Below are positions 15,455 to 21,678 of a stretch of 30,102 bases of DNA, one piece after another. The number at the start of each line of letters is the position of its first letter. The stretch's first letter is position 1. Source of the stretch: a virus; IMG/VR virus record IMGVR_UViG_3300034062_003134, positions 1-30,102 of that record; one strand, 5' to 3'. Position numbers and translations under genes: made by a program. A model generated the notes under the pieces. That model searched no databases. It had not been told where the DNA came from and saw only the letters and a list, made by a program, of their open reading frames with translations.

Positions 15455-15771
15455 ACGTTTCCTGTGCGGTCGAGGTCGGCGAGGTGCTGTCCATCGCCGA
15501 CCCTCGACTTCACGACTGTGCGTGGCCCGAGGGGCTTACGCTCACGGCTCACGTGATCGAGGTCGACCCGGTCGTGGTGCGTGTGCGTGTGACCACGCAT
15601 CGGCTCTGCAACGAGGCCGACGACGAGGCCGCGCAGGTACGTCGCGTCTGGCGCCGTGCCGTGGCGAAGGCGCGTCAGGCGTGGGGGCCCGAGTTCACGG
15701 TCGAGACAGTGCGCGGTGACTGCTCCGATGCCGTGCGCTCTGCTGACGTAGACGTGCTCGAGACACGATAG
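15442..15771 (+). CDS. Unknown protein after the endolysin (109 aa)
   Basis: GTG 15442, 13 bases before the endolysin end, is the likely start. Its ribosome binding site is poor and an internal GTG is possible. Strands VLSIADPRLHDC and VVVRVRVTT precede a helix DDEAAQVRRVWRRAVAKARQAW. Third positions are strongly G/C in this frame, which supports coding. It is the last rightward gene of the late block, and its last 77 bases overlap the end of a leftward gene. The function is unknown. Confidence 0.55.
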   Translation: MEGLDVSCAVEVGEVLSIADPRLHDCAWPEGLTLTAHVIEVDPVVVRVRVTTHRLCNEADDEAAQVRRVWRRAVAKARQAWGPEFTVETVRGDCSDAVRSADVDVLETR

Positions 15772-15862
15772 CGGACAGCACACACACGGCGACCCGAGAG
15801 AGCAGCTGCACCATCGCGCCGACGAGCAGCACGATGGTCGCCACGATTAGCCACGCGAGCAT
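15695..15862 (-). CDS. Small membrane protein, end of the leftward operon (55 aa)
   Basis: ATG at 15862 overlaps the end of the upstream gene in the same operon. Residues 2-22 are strongly hydrophobic (LAWLIVATIVLLVGAMVQLL), and a second shorter hydrophobic stretch is followed by an Arg/His/Ser-rich tail. Third positions are G/C-biased in the membrane segment. The tail overlaps the rightward gene at 15695-15771, so the C-terminus is less certain. The function is unknown; early membrane proteins of this size can alter host envelope functions. Confidence 0.5.
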   Translation of the reverse strand: MLAWLIVATIVLLVGAMVQLLSRVAVCVLSAIVSRARLRQQSARHRSSHRALSRP

Positions 15863-16050
15863 GCTTCGTGGTACGCCGCGCGCATCTGCCGGTTCTCCTC
15901 GCGAACCTGCTCCAGCGCCGCGAGCCCCTCGGCCAGCACCTCGCCGGGCGTAACGCCCTGATGCTCGGGGTTCGCGCAGCGCCACGCCAGACGACGGAGA
16001 GCGGACTGTGCCCGGTCAATGGCTGGGCATGTATGGCCGGGGGGCTTCAT
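15847..16050 (-). CDS. Unknown small early protein (67 aa)
   Basis: ATG at 16050 overlaps the upstream stop (ATGA). The N-terminal HTCPAID and the middle WRCANPEHQG contain two Cys residues and one of the His pairs typical of small phage early proteins. The C-terminal half is a charged helix (EVLAEGLAALEQVREENRQMRAA). No ribosome binding site is strong, so translational coupling is likely. I do not recognise a function. Confidence 0.65.
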   Translation of the reverse strand: MKPPGHTCPAIDRAQSALRRLAWRCANPEHQGVTPGEVLAEGLAALEQVREENRQMRAAYHEACSRG

Positions 16051-16445
16051 GGTGCAGCCTGCAGCGCGGCGACGAGCGCCTCTGCTTCTAGTGTATGCAC
16101 TCCTGCAACTCGATCATGCGGAGAGCGAAGCCACACGCGAGAGACACTCCATCCCTTCCCGGTCGGAACGACCGCAAGGCGTGGTTCCTTGTGATGCTCA
16201 CGGACGAGCGCGAGCAGGCATCCGAGCGTGGAGTGGTCGGTGAGGTCGGGGAGTTCAGTATGAACGATGTAGGACGGGCGACCCCACGCTTCGAGCGTCG
16301 GCATTCGATAAGCCTTACCGGGTGGAAAGGCGACACGAACTGGATCGTTCATGCCATCAGGATCGAAGCCAAGCATCCCCGGCAGCCACTGCCAGCCCCT
16401 ACACGCGACGGCGCGACGGGCGAGCGCGATCTGCTCATCGGTCAT
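16047..16445 (-). CDS. Unknown early protein (132 aa)
   Basis: ATG at 16445 has GAGGGG upstream and overlaps the previous stop (ATGA). The N-terminal MTDEQIALARRAVACRGWQW helix is followed by a GMLGF turn, and the C-terminus is a helix AEALVAALQAAP. It looks like a small single-domain soluble protein. Such phage early proteins often describe local sequence content or act on host factors, but nothing diagnostic is present. One copy of the repeated 14-mer (16088-16101) lies inside it. Confidence 0.7.
   Translation of the reverse strand: MTDEQIALARRAVACRGWQWLPGMLGFDPDGMNDPVRVAFPPGKAYRMPTLEAWGRPSYIVHTELPDLTDHSTLGCLLALVREHHKEPRLAVVPTGKGWSVSRVWLRSPHDRVAGVHTLEAEALVAALQAAP
16088..16101. repeat. Repeated 14-mer, copy 1
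   Basis: CTAGTGTATGCACT is identical to 16518-16531, 430 bp away. On the coding (minus) strand it reads AGTGCATACACTAG and contains a TACACT, 40 bases before the start at 16050. In this gene it is read in a different codon phase from copy 2, so the identity is not due to a shared peptide. Confidence 0.8.
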
Positions 16446-16771
16446 TCGCCACCCCTCAGCGCCAGATCGATCAGGCTCGCGACCTGGGCGCGGTCCATGT
16501 TCGCCATGGTTTCGCCCCTAGTGTATGCACTATTCACGTCCACGAGGCCCATCGCGACGGCTGCGCCCTCGGCCTGACGCTGCGCGTCCTCGAGCGACGA
16601 GGCCCGGCCTCGCTGGTCGGTGATGGGGTCGCGCGTCATGAGCTCCCACGTGTAGTGCCCTGCGGCGCTCTGGTTCACGATGAGATGCGCCCCATCCCGC
16701 AGGCTGTGCGTCCACGCGATGTGCGACACGGGCTTGCTGATGGCGATCACGGTCCAGTCAAGGATGGGCAT
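16442..16771 (-). CDS. Unknown early protein (109 aa)
   Basis: ATG at 16771 has GGAG six bases upstream. The N-terminal strand pattern (WTVIAISKPVSHIAW, HLIVNQSAAGHYTWELM) followed by helices suggests a compact alpha/beta fold. It overlaps both neighbours (14 and 4 bases), so the operon is translationally coupled. I do not recognise the family. It holds copy 2 of the 14-mer near its 3' end. Confidence 0.7.
   Translation of the reverse strand: MPILDWTVIAISKPVSHIAWTHSLRDGAHLIVNQSAAGHYTWELMTRDPITDQRGRASSLEDAQRQAEGAAVAMGLVDVNSAYTRGETMANMDRAQVASLIDLALRGGE
16518..16531. repeat. Repeated 14-mer, copy 2
   Basis: CTAGTGTATGCACT is identical to 16088-16101. On the minus strand the embedded TACACT lies about 75 bases before the gene start at 16445. 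The 10-base core GTGCATACAC also occurs on the plus strand at 12718-12727 inside the tail-tip gene. Confidence 0.8.
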
Positions 16772-17426
16772 CGGATGCTCCGGAGAGAAGGTGATGGATG
16801 CTGCGCGTCAGCAGCACGTCGTTCAGACAGTAAGCGATGATCTCAGCCTTCTTGCCGGCGAGCCACATCGGGTGGACCTCGGAGCCGTGACCCGTCTTGC
16901 CATCGAGGCCGAGCAGCTCGGAGAGGTCCGCGAGGCTCACGCGCTCACGCGAGGGGAAGGCCATGAACATCGTGTCGGTGACCCGCTTGCGATGCTCCGC
17001 GTTCACGTCGTGGAACCATGCCGCGAGGTTGTGCCGCAGCCGTGCAGCCGTGAGGTGCAGCCGAGGCAGGTCGAACCCGAGCACGTTGTGCCCGACGATG
17101 TGAGCCGACCATGCGTCATGCTCACGTAGCCACCACTCCAGTTCGGTCAGCATGCGGCGCTCGTTGTCGTCGTCGGTTCCGCCGAGGAAGGTCATGCCGC
17201 GCACCTCCCGGCCGTCATCGAGCGCGACCCCGATGCACGCGATGCGCGACACGCGCCAGTCGAGGGCCGAGCGCCCCCACTCGCGGTCGAAGTTCTCCTC
17301 GACCCACGCGTTGATCGTGTCGGGCTTCTTGTGGGTCGCCGGCGTCTTCGAGCGCACGTAGGCGATCTGCCGGTCACGCGACCACGCCAGCGGCGGGAGC
17401 GTCTCGATGTCGATGTAGAGGTGCAT
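16758..17426 (-). CDS. PolB/DnaQ-like 3'-5' exonuclease
   Basis: The 222-residue protein starts at ATG 17426, five bases after GAGGAG. The GTG at 17429 is too close to that site. The three exonuclease motifs are visible: YIDIETL near the N-terminus, VGHNVLGFDLPRL in the middle and YCLNDVLLT near the C-terminus. These are the acidic residues of the RNase H-like DEDD family. Its partner in the same operon is the ERF annealing protein, so it probably resects ends for annealing or proofreads, because no phage DNA polymerase is present. Confidence 0.8.
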   Translation of the reverse strand: MHLYIDIETLPPLAWSRDRQIAYVRSKTPATHKKPDTINAWVEENFDREWGRSALDWRVSRIACIGVALDDGREVRGMTFLGGTDDDNERRMLTELEWWLREHDAWSAHIVGHNVLGFDLPRLHLTAARLRHNLAAWFHDVNAEHRKRVTDTMFMAFPSRERVSLADLSELLGLDGKTGHGSEVHPMWLAGKKAEIIAYCLNDVLLTRSIHHLLSGASDAHP

Positions 17427-17575
17427 CACTTCTCCTCGAGGTAGGGCGCGACGAACATGCCGATCGGCCCCAGCGTGAGCGAGAGCAGCGCCATCGGGAC
17501 ATCACCCGCCCAGGCGAACAGGCCGAAGAATATGGCGGCGACGATGGGGGACAGAGCGTAGACGGTAGAGGACAT
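17426..17575 (-). CDS. Small two-helix membrane protein (49 aa)
   Basis: ATG at 17575 has AAGGAGAT upstream, a near-perfect ribosome binding site, and its TGA overlaps the following gene. Two hydrophobic segments (VAAIFFGLFAWAG and MALLSLTLGPIGMFVA) flank a short polar turn, ending in a charged YLEEK tail. It lies between the annealing protein and the exonuclease. It is too short for most callers but strongly supported by its translation signal. The role is unknown. Confidence 0.7.
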   Translation of the reverse strand: MSSTVYALSPIVAAIFFGLFAWAGDVPMALLSLTLGPIGMFVAPYLEEK

Positions 17576-17603
17576 GGGATCTCCTTAAACGTAGGTCGGT
17601 TGA

Positions 17604-18377
17604 CTAGAACGGGATGTCGTCGTCGCCCGGCGGGGGCGCTCCGCGCATCTCGGCCTCGAGGTGACCGCCCGGGATCGGAGCCTGTGCCGGCGGGGCCTTG
17701 TAGCGCCAGATCACACCCGTGCAGGACTTGTCCTTGCACTTGAAGTCGGGCGCCTTGGGGTTCGTCTTCTTCTCCCGGTTGTCCCACATCTGCCCGCCGC
17801 ACTCGGGGCAATCGGTCGAGCGATGGTAGGAATCGACGGTCGCGCCCGGCGCCAGACGATCGGCCACGCGCTTCGCAGTCGCGTCGAGGCGAGCCTTCAC
17901 GTCGGGCGGCGGCACGATCGCCTCCTCGCGGGTGTACTCGGTGCGGGCCGTCTGCGGACGAGGCGCCATGCTGGCGGTACGCACGGGCTGGCTCGCGACC
18001 TCTCCGTCGTCGTCATCGCTGACCACGCCCACGACCGAGGCGAGCGTGTAACGGCGCAGGTAGGTGAGGATCGACCCGACTACCTGCGGGTTCTCCTGGG
18101 CGGGGCGCACCCCGATCGTGCTTCCGATGTACTGCCCGCTCGCGTGCATGAGCGTCGTCGTCAGCGTGACCTGTCCCGCCTCGTCGCGGCCGGGCAGCTG
18201 GGTGACGGAGAGGCCGTGCTTCGCGAGGGGACCGCGACACGCGTCCATGATGGAAGCGAGGTCGGCGTAGCGCGTCTTGAAATGCGGGTTCGTGGCGTCC
18301 TTGCTGGCGGCGTTCATCTCGCCCTGCGCGGCGGCTAGGGCCTTCGCCAGTTCGCCGAGGTTCTCACTCTGGTACAT
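17604..18377 (-). CDS. erf: ERF-family single-strand annealing protein with SSB-like tail
   Basis: The 257-residue protein starts at ATG 18377 after GAAGGAAG. The upstream start at 18416 would lie at the promoter. Residues 1-130 match the ERF core: a helical N-terminus, then HFKTRYADLASIMDACRGPL, and GSILTYLRRYTLASVVGV. A four-Cys zinc ribbon (CPECGG...CKDKSC) follows near 190-215. The protein ends PPPGDDDIPF, matching the acidic tip of bacterial SSB, and no SSB gene is seen in this genome. ERF proteins anneal single strands for recombination and concatemer formation. It is first in the leftward operon. Confidence 0.85.
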   Translation of the reverse strand: MYQSENLGELAKALAAAQGEMNAASKDATNPHFKTRYADLASIMDACRGPLAKHGLSVTQLPGRDEAGQVTLTTTLMHASGQYIGSTIGVRPAQENPQVVGSILTYLRRYTLASVVGVVSDDDDGEVASQPVRTASMAPRPQTARTEYTREEAIVPPPDVKARLDATAKRVADRLAPGATVDSYHRSTDCPECGGQMWDNREKKTNPKAPDFKCKDKSCTGVIWRYKAPPAQAPIPGGHLEAEMRGAPPPGDDDIPF

Positions 18378-18397
18378 CGTCTTCCTTCGTCGGGGGG

Positions 18398-18426
18398 TTG
18401 ACGACCCGACACCCACATACTATGAA
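18398..18426 (+). promoter_or_regulatory. Rightward early promoter
   Basis: TTGACG (18398-18403), a 17-base spacer and TATGAA (18421-18426) precede the HTH gene (ATG 18463). Its -10 overlaps that of the leftward promoter, so the two cannot be occupied by polymerase at once. It should drive the whole rightward early operon. Confidence 0.6.
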
Positions 18427-18445
18427 TGGGTTCACGGAACGTCAA
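18417..18445 (-). promoter_or_regulatory. Leftward early promoter
   Basis: On the minus strand TTGACG (18445-18440), a 17-base spacer and TAGTAT (18422-18417) precede the erf start at 18377. This is the best consensus promoter in the window and faces the rightward one. Confidence 0.7.
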
Positions 18446-18462
18446 CCCGTGGAGAGAGAAAA

Positions 18463-18672
18463 ATGGGATCGCTCGCAGACAGACGTAAAGCCGCCGGGCT
18501 CACGCAGGCGCAACTGGCCGACCTCGTCGGCGTCGGGATCAGCGCCATCAAGGCATACGAAAACGGGCGCCGCCGACCGGCCGCTCGCGTGATCATCGAA
18601 CTCTACAAAGCCCTCGGCCTAACGTCGAAGGACATCGCTGAGCTCTACATGACCGAAGGAGGTGGACAGTGA
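18463..18672 (+). CDS. Cro/C1-type HTH regulator (69 aa)
   Basis: ATG 18463 follows a GGAGAGAG stretch. The 69 residues form essentially one HTH_3/XRE domain: LADRRKAAGLTQAQLADLVG, then SAIKAYENGRRRPA, and a final helix. There is no dimerisation or LexA/S24-like domain, so it resembles Cro and not a lysogeny repressor. It is the first gene after the divergent promoters, whose inverted repeat is a likely binding site, suggesting feedback control of early genes. Confidence 0.8.
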   Translation: MGSLADRRKAAGLTQAQLADLVGVGISAIKAYENGRRRPAARVIIELYKALGLTSKDIAELYMTEGGGQ

Positions 18673-18860
18673 CCGCAGATGAGATCTTGGACCTGCGAAT
18701 GAGGATGGAGAAGCTGATCACGCACGCGGGCGACTGCGAGCGCCGGCTCGCCCTGGAGCGTGGCCGCAGCGAGCACCTCGAGCGCCTCGTGATCGAGTGG
18801 GCGGCGCGTGCCGGGAAGGCCGAGGCTCGCCTCGACGCGGCCGACAAGGTGAAGCCGTGA
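18669..18860 (+). CDS. Small coiled-coil protein (63 aa)
   Basis: GTG 18669 overlaps the regulator stop (GTGA) and is preceded by AAGGAGGTGG, a near-ideal ribosome binding site. The sequence is one long helix of charged heptads (LRMRMEKLITHAGDCERRLALE...). It could be a dimeric accessory factor or antagonist of the adjacent HTH protein. I do not recognise the family. Confidence 0.65.
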   Translation: MTADEILDLRMRMEKLITHAGDCERRLALERGRSEHLERLVIEWAARAGKAEARLDAADKVKP

Positions 18861-19036
18861 GGACGAGCATCTACAAACGATGGACCACGCGTGAACTGTC
18901 GAAGCTCAAGAGCATGATGCTCGACGGCATGCGCGATCGAGAGATCGCCGCGGCGCTTGGCGTGTCCTACATCGCGTTGAGTGGTGTGAAGCGCCGTTTC
19001 GGCATTACGCGAAAGGCACTGCGAGGTGAGACGTGA
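18857..19036 (+). CDS. Small HTH DNA-binding protein (59 aa)
   Basis: GTG 18857 overlaps the previous stop (GTGA). WTTRELSKLKSMMLDGMRDREIAAALGVSYIAL is a homeodomain-like (Myb/GcrA-type) helix-turn-helix, with RRFGITRKALR after it. It is a single domain with no effector part and could be a transcription modulator of the phage or its host. Its own stop overlaps the RusA gene. Confidence 0.7.
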   Translation: MRTSIYKRWTTRELSKLKSMMLDGMRDREIAAALGVSYIALSGVKRRFGITRKALRGET

Positions 19037-19479
19037 CCGAGCGCAACTACACCATCCTCCTCGAGCCGCGAGGCAAGGGCCGTCCCGTGTTCACGCGCGC
19101 GACCGGGAGCGCCCGCACGCCGGAGACGACGCGTGCGTGGGAGCATGAGGCGGCGCACCAGCTGCGCGAGCAGCACGAGGACGTACCGTGCGACGAGACG
19201 AGCCCGCTGTGGGAGGCCGAGATCCGCGCCTACCATCCGCGCCCGAAGGCCCGTCCGGCGTACATCGAGCGCGGCGTGTGGGCGCTGCCCGACTACAGTC
19301 TGCGGGCGACCTCGCGGCACGACCTCGACAACGTCATCAAGATCACGCTCGACGCGATGCAGATCGCCCGCGTGGTCCAGAACGATCGGTGCATCGTCAG
19401 CATCGCCGCGTCCTCGTGGTTCGCTTGGGGGAACGAGCAACCGCGGGTCGAGGTCACCATGCGTCAGGTGTGGCCATGA
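19033..19479 (+). CDS. rusA: RusA-like Holliday junction resolvase
   Basis: GTG 19033 overlaps the previous stop, giving 148 residues. The family signature is clear: an N-terminal strand with PRGKGRPVFTR, and the acidic and basic core HDLDNVIKITLDAM (residues 96-109), which places the Asp residues that bind magnesium. RusA enzymes cut branched DNA as dimers. In phages they resolve recombination intermediates before packaging. It fits with ERF and the exonuclease across the divergent promoter. Confidence 0.88.
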   Translation: MTERNYTILLEPRGKGRPVFTRATGSARTPETTRAWEHEAAHQLREQHEDVPCDETSPLWEAEIRAYHPRPKARPAYIERGVWALPDYSLRATSRHDLDNVIKITLDAMQIARVVQNDRCIVSIAASSWFAWGNEQPRVEVTMRQVWP

Positions 19480-19718
19480 CCAAGGACGTGGTCTACTACG
19501 GCCCTGCCTTTCTTGAGAGCCTTCAGCGAGAGGTCGAGAACGAGAACATCGCGCAGTCCTACGACATGGGGCGTGACCTAGAGCGCGCCGCGGTCCTCGA
19601 CTTGCTCGATCGCGAACTGGAGATCGCCGAGGTGCATGACCTACTCGTCGGCACGGTGCGGCTGCGGCAGCTGCGAGACATCATCGAACGCGGCGAGCAT
19701 CGCAAGGAGAAGGCATGA
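19476..19718 (+). CDS. Unknown helical early protein (80 aa)
   Basis: ATG 19476 overlaps the RusA stop (ATGA). It consists of charged helices (AFLESLQREVENENIAQ, DLERAAVLDLLDRELEIAEVHDLL) with alternating hydrophobic positions and no Cys or catalytic motif. It may bind a host factor or another phage protein. The stop again overlaps the next gene. Confidence 0.65.
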   Translation: MTKDVVYYGPAFLESLQREVENENIAQSYDMGRDLERAAVLDLLDRELEIAEVHDLLVGTVRLRQLRDIIERGEHRKEKA

Positions 19719-19942
19719 ACTGCACCCGATGCGGTAAGCCGTCGCGCGTCGTGGACACCCGCCAGCCCGACGCCACGGGCGGCGTCTACAACGGGCGCAT
19801 CCGCAAGGCCGGCGAGGTCGCCAGCTGGTACACGTCGGAAATCGTGGTCCGGCGCCGTGTGTGCCCGGAGAAGCACGAATGGTTCACGGTCGAACTCACG
19901 ACCGAGGACGTGACCTCGATGGTTGAGGAGGGCAAGCCATGA
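19715..19942 (+). CDS. NrdR-like zinc ribbon protein (75 aa)
   Basis: ATG 19715 is overlapped by the previous stop. The N-terminal CTRCGKPSRVVDTRQPD and later RRRVCPEKHEWFTVEL resemble the zinc ribbon of NrdR, including the VVDTR segment. The second Cys pair appears as C...H, and the ATP-cone domain of NrdR is absent. It may bind DNA at a short site. Its role in the phage is unknown. Confidence 0.7.
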   Translation: MNCTRCGKPSRVVDTRQPDATGGVYNGRIRKAGEVASWYTSEIVVRRRVCPEKHEWFTVELTTEDVTSMVEEGKP

Positions 19943-20208
19943 GCCAGACGCTCAACACAGAACTAGCCGCTACGGTTTGCCCTGACTGCGGAGAGAAGAA
20001 CGCAGTGATGGAGAGAGTCGATATCGGCACGCCCGGCATGTCACCCATTACGAGCGGTACGGCGCGGTACCGCTGCTTCTCGTGCCACTTCGTCGCATGG
20101 GGAGCCGATGCCCTGCGCGCGAACGGCGTAGCCACCGATGCCCTAGTGCCGGCCTCGTGGAGAGAGTCAGCGAGAAAGTACACGGCGCGCATGCGAGGTG
20201 GAGCATGA
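19939..20208 (+). CDS. Small zinc-finger protein (89 aa)
   Basis: ATG 19939 overlaps the previous stop. CPDCGEKN (residues 14-21) and CFSCHF (about 46-51) form a four-Cys zinc ribbon. The C-terminal helix carries Arg and Lys (WRESARKYTARMR). The general outline is like topoisomerase- or primase-type ribbons without a catalytic domain. It is part of a row of small nucleic-acid-binding proteins ahead of the methyltransferase. Confidence 0.65.
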   Translation: MSQTLNTELAATVCPDCGEKNAVMERVDIGTPGMSPITSGTARYRCFSCHFVAWGADALRANGVATDALVPASWRESARKYTARMRGGA

Positions 20209-20570
20209 CCAGCGAGATTGAGCCTGGCCTCGTGCTGCTCTGGATCATGGAGCGCATGGACGGCGTGTCCATCGAGTACATCGCGAACCGTGAGCGGATG
20301 AACGTCCGACGCGTGCGGCGCACGCTCATGGAGTGGGGATGCCCGAAGCCGCGCTATCGGATGCGCGACGAGTACCACGAGGCCCTCGCGCTGTGGAACA
20401 CCGGGACGTTTACGTGGAAGGAGATCGTGGAGGAGACGCGCTCCACCATGGACCACAAGACCTTGCAGTGCGCCGTGACTACCTGGGCGAGCAAGGAGGG
20501 CCTCGAGTACCGTGTCGGACGCCAGCGAGGCGCACGCACGATGCGGCAGCGCAAGGAGAAGGCGGCATGA
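20205..20570 (+). CDS. Putative tandem HTH DNA-binding protein (121 aa)
   Basis: ATG 20205 is coupled to the previous stop (ATGA) and preceded by GAGGTGGAG. GVSIEYIANRERMNVRRVRRTLMEW resembles a helix-turn-helix, and TFTWKEIVEETRSTMDHKTLQCAV may be a second one. The C-terminus is Arg/Lys-rich. Two HTH units with a basic tail suggest a transcription or specificity factor. The upstream start at 20082 is rejected because it overlaps deeply and lacks a site. Confidence 0.65.
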   Translation: MTSEIEPGLVLLWIMERMDGVSIEYIANRERMNVRRVRRTLMEWGCPKPRYRMRDEYHEALALWNTGTFTWKEIVEETRSTMDHKTLQCAVTTWASKEGLEYRVGRQRGARTMRQRKEKAA

Positions 20571-21667
20571 GGTACCTGTCTGTCTGCTCAGGCATTGAAG
20601 CCGCATCCGTCGCCTGGCACCCGCTCGGGTGGGAGCCAGCTGCGTTCTGCGAGATCGAACCATTCCCCGCTGCCGTCTTGAAGGAGCGATACCCGCATGT
20701 CCCGAACTACGGAGACTTTACTCGTCTCTTTGAACCAGATCACCCTATTCGATCTGCTGGCATCGACCTCCTCGTCGGTGGAACTCCCTGCCAGGCATTC
20801 TCCGTCGCTGGACTCCGCAAAGGACTCGCCGACCCTCGAGGTGGCCTCACGCTGGAGTTCGTCCGACTGGCGAAGGCACTTCAGCCACGGTGGATCGTCT
20901 GGGAAAACGTCCGCGGCGTCCTGTCACAAGACGGAGGACGGGCTTTTGGAGCCTTCCTCGGGGCGTTGGGCGACCTCGGGTATGGGTGGGCCTACCGAGT
21001 CTTGGACGCGCAGTATGTGCGAGTGGACGGATACCCTCGTGCCGTCCCCCAGCGACGACGGCGTGTGTTCGTTGTCGCATGTGCTGGAGGACAGTCGGGA
21101 CGTGCCGCCTCGGTTCTTTTTGAGCCCGAAGGCGTGCGCCGGGATTCTCCGCCGCGCCGAGCGTCGAGGCAAGACGCTGCCGCCTCTGCTGCTGGCGGCT
21201 TTGAAGTCTGCGGCACGCTCTCCAATGGGGCGCACCACGGAGGAGGACTGAACGGTCAGGACGCCTACTCCGGGCGCATCCTCCCGGTCGCCTTCGACGC
21301 ACGGCAGACGGACGTGTGCGTGTACGGCGACAAGTCCGGCCCGCTGGACACGGACCCAGGCACGATTGATGTTGTGGTCGCTCCACCGCTTACAGCAACG
21401 AACGATCCTAGCCGCAGTCCACAGTCCGCAGAGGTGACCGCGCAGGTCGAGGCTGTACATGCAGCCACCATGTCCGTCCGTCGCCTCACTCCGACCGAGT
21501 GCGAGCGGCTGCAAGGGTTCCCCGATGGATGGACCGCCATCCCGTGGAAGGGCAAGCCCGCGAGCGAGTGTCCCGATGGGCCGCGCTACCGGGCACTCGG
21601 CAACAGCATGGCCGTCAACGTCATGCGCTGGATCGGTAGGCGCATCGAGATGGTTGACGCGCTCTGA
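20567..21667 (+). CDS. dcm: C5 cytosine DNA methyltransferase
   Basis: ATG 20567 overlaps the previous stop, giving 366 residues. The conserved motifs appear in order: I (LSVCSGIEAASVAW), IV with the catalytic Cys (GGTPCQAFSVAG), VI (WENVRG), VIII (QRRRRVFVV), IX (LTPTECERLQGFPDGW) and X (YRALGNSMAVNVM). The residues between VIII and IX are Gly- and Ala-rich and would include target recognition. Methylation probably protects phage DNA from host restriction or marks phage DNA, and no partner endonuclease is seen. A second frame is open across its first half (20697-21251). Confidence 0.92.
   Translation: MRYLSVCSGIEAASVAWHPLGWEPAAFCEIEPFPAAVLKERYPHVPNYGDFTRLFEPDHPIRSAGIDLLVGGTPCQAFSVAGLRKGLADPRGGLTLEFVRLAKALQPRWIVWENVRGVLSQDGGRAFGAFLGALGDLGYGWAYRVLDAQYVRVDGYPRAVPQRRRRVFVVACAGGQSGRAASVLFEPEGVRRDSPPRRASRQDAAASAAGGFEVCGTLSNGAHHGGGLNGQDAYSGRILPVAFDARQTDVCVYGDKSGPLDTDPGTIDVVVAPPLTATNDPSRSPQSAEVTAQVEAVHAATMSVRRLTPTECERLQGFPDGWTAIPWKGKPASECPDGPRYRALGNSMAVNVMRWIGRRIEMVDAL
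20697..21251 (+). CDS. Overprinted protein inside the methyltransferase gene (184 aa)
   Basis: This frame is +1 to dcm. ATG 20697 has AAGGAG ten bases upstream. The C-terminal part (DVPPRFFLSPKACAGILRRAE, then RRGKTLPPLLLAALKSAA) is like a motif I recall from phage proteins annotated near or across DNA methyltransferase genes. I have not verified this by a search. Over 21057-21218 (54 codons), 42 third positions are G or C in this frame, versus 30 in the methyltransferase frame, so the overprinted frame carries the stronger coding bias there. The middle is Ser/Thr/Trp-rich (SSGKTSAAS, SGMGGPTESW). The function is unknown. Confidence 0.65.
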   Translation: MSRTTETLLVSLNQITLFDLLASTSSSVELPARHSPSLDSAKDSPTLEVASRWSSSDWRRHFSHGGSSGKTSAASCHKTEDGLLEPSSGRWATSGMGGPTESWTRSMCEWTDTLVPSPSDDGVCSLSHVLEDSRDVPPRFFLSPKACAGILRRAERRGKTLPPLLLAALKSAARSPMGRTTEED

Positions 21668-21678
21668 TGGGTGGGGTG

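Larger units (their letters stand above)
18395..18448. repeat. Perfect 9-bp inverted repeat over two -35 boxes
   Basis: GGGTTGACG (18395-18403) and CGTCAACCC (18440-18448) are exact reverse complements, separated by 36 bases. Each arm contains one TTGACG -35 of the divergent promoters. The symmetry axis falls at 18421/18422, between the two -10 boxes. It could be an operator for the adjacent HTH protein. Confidence 0.65.
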
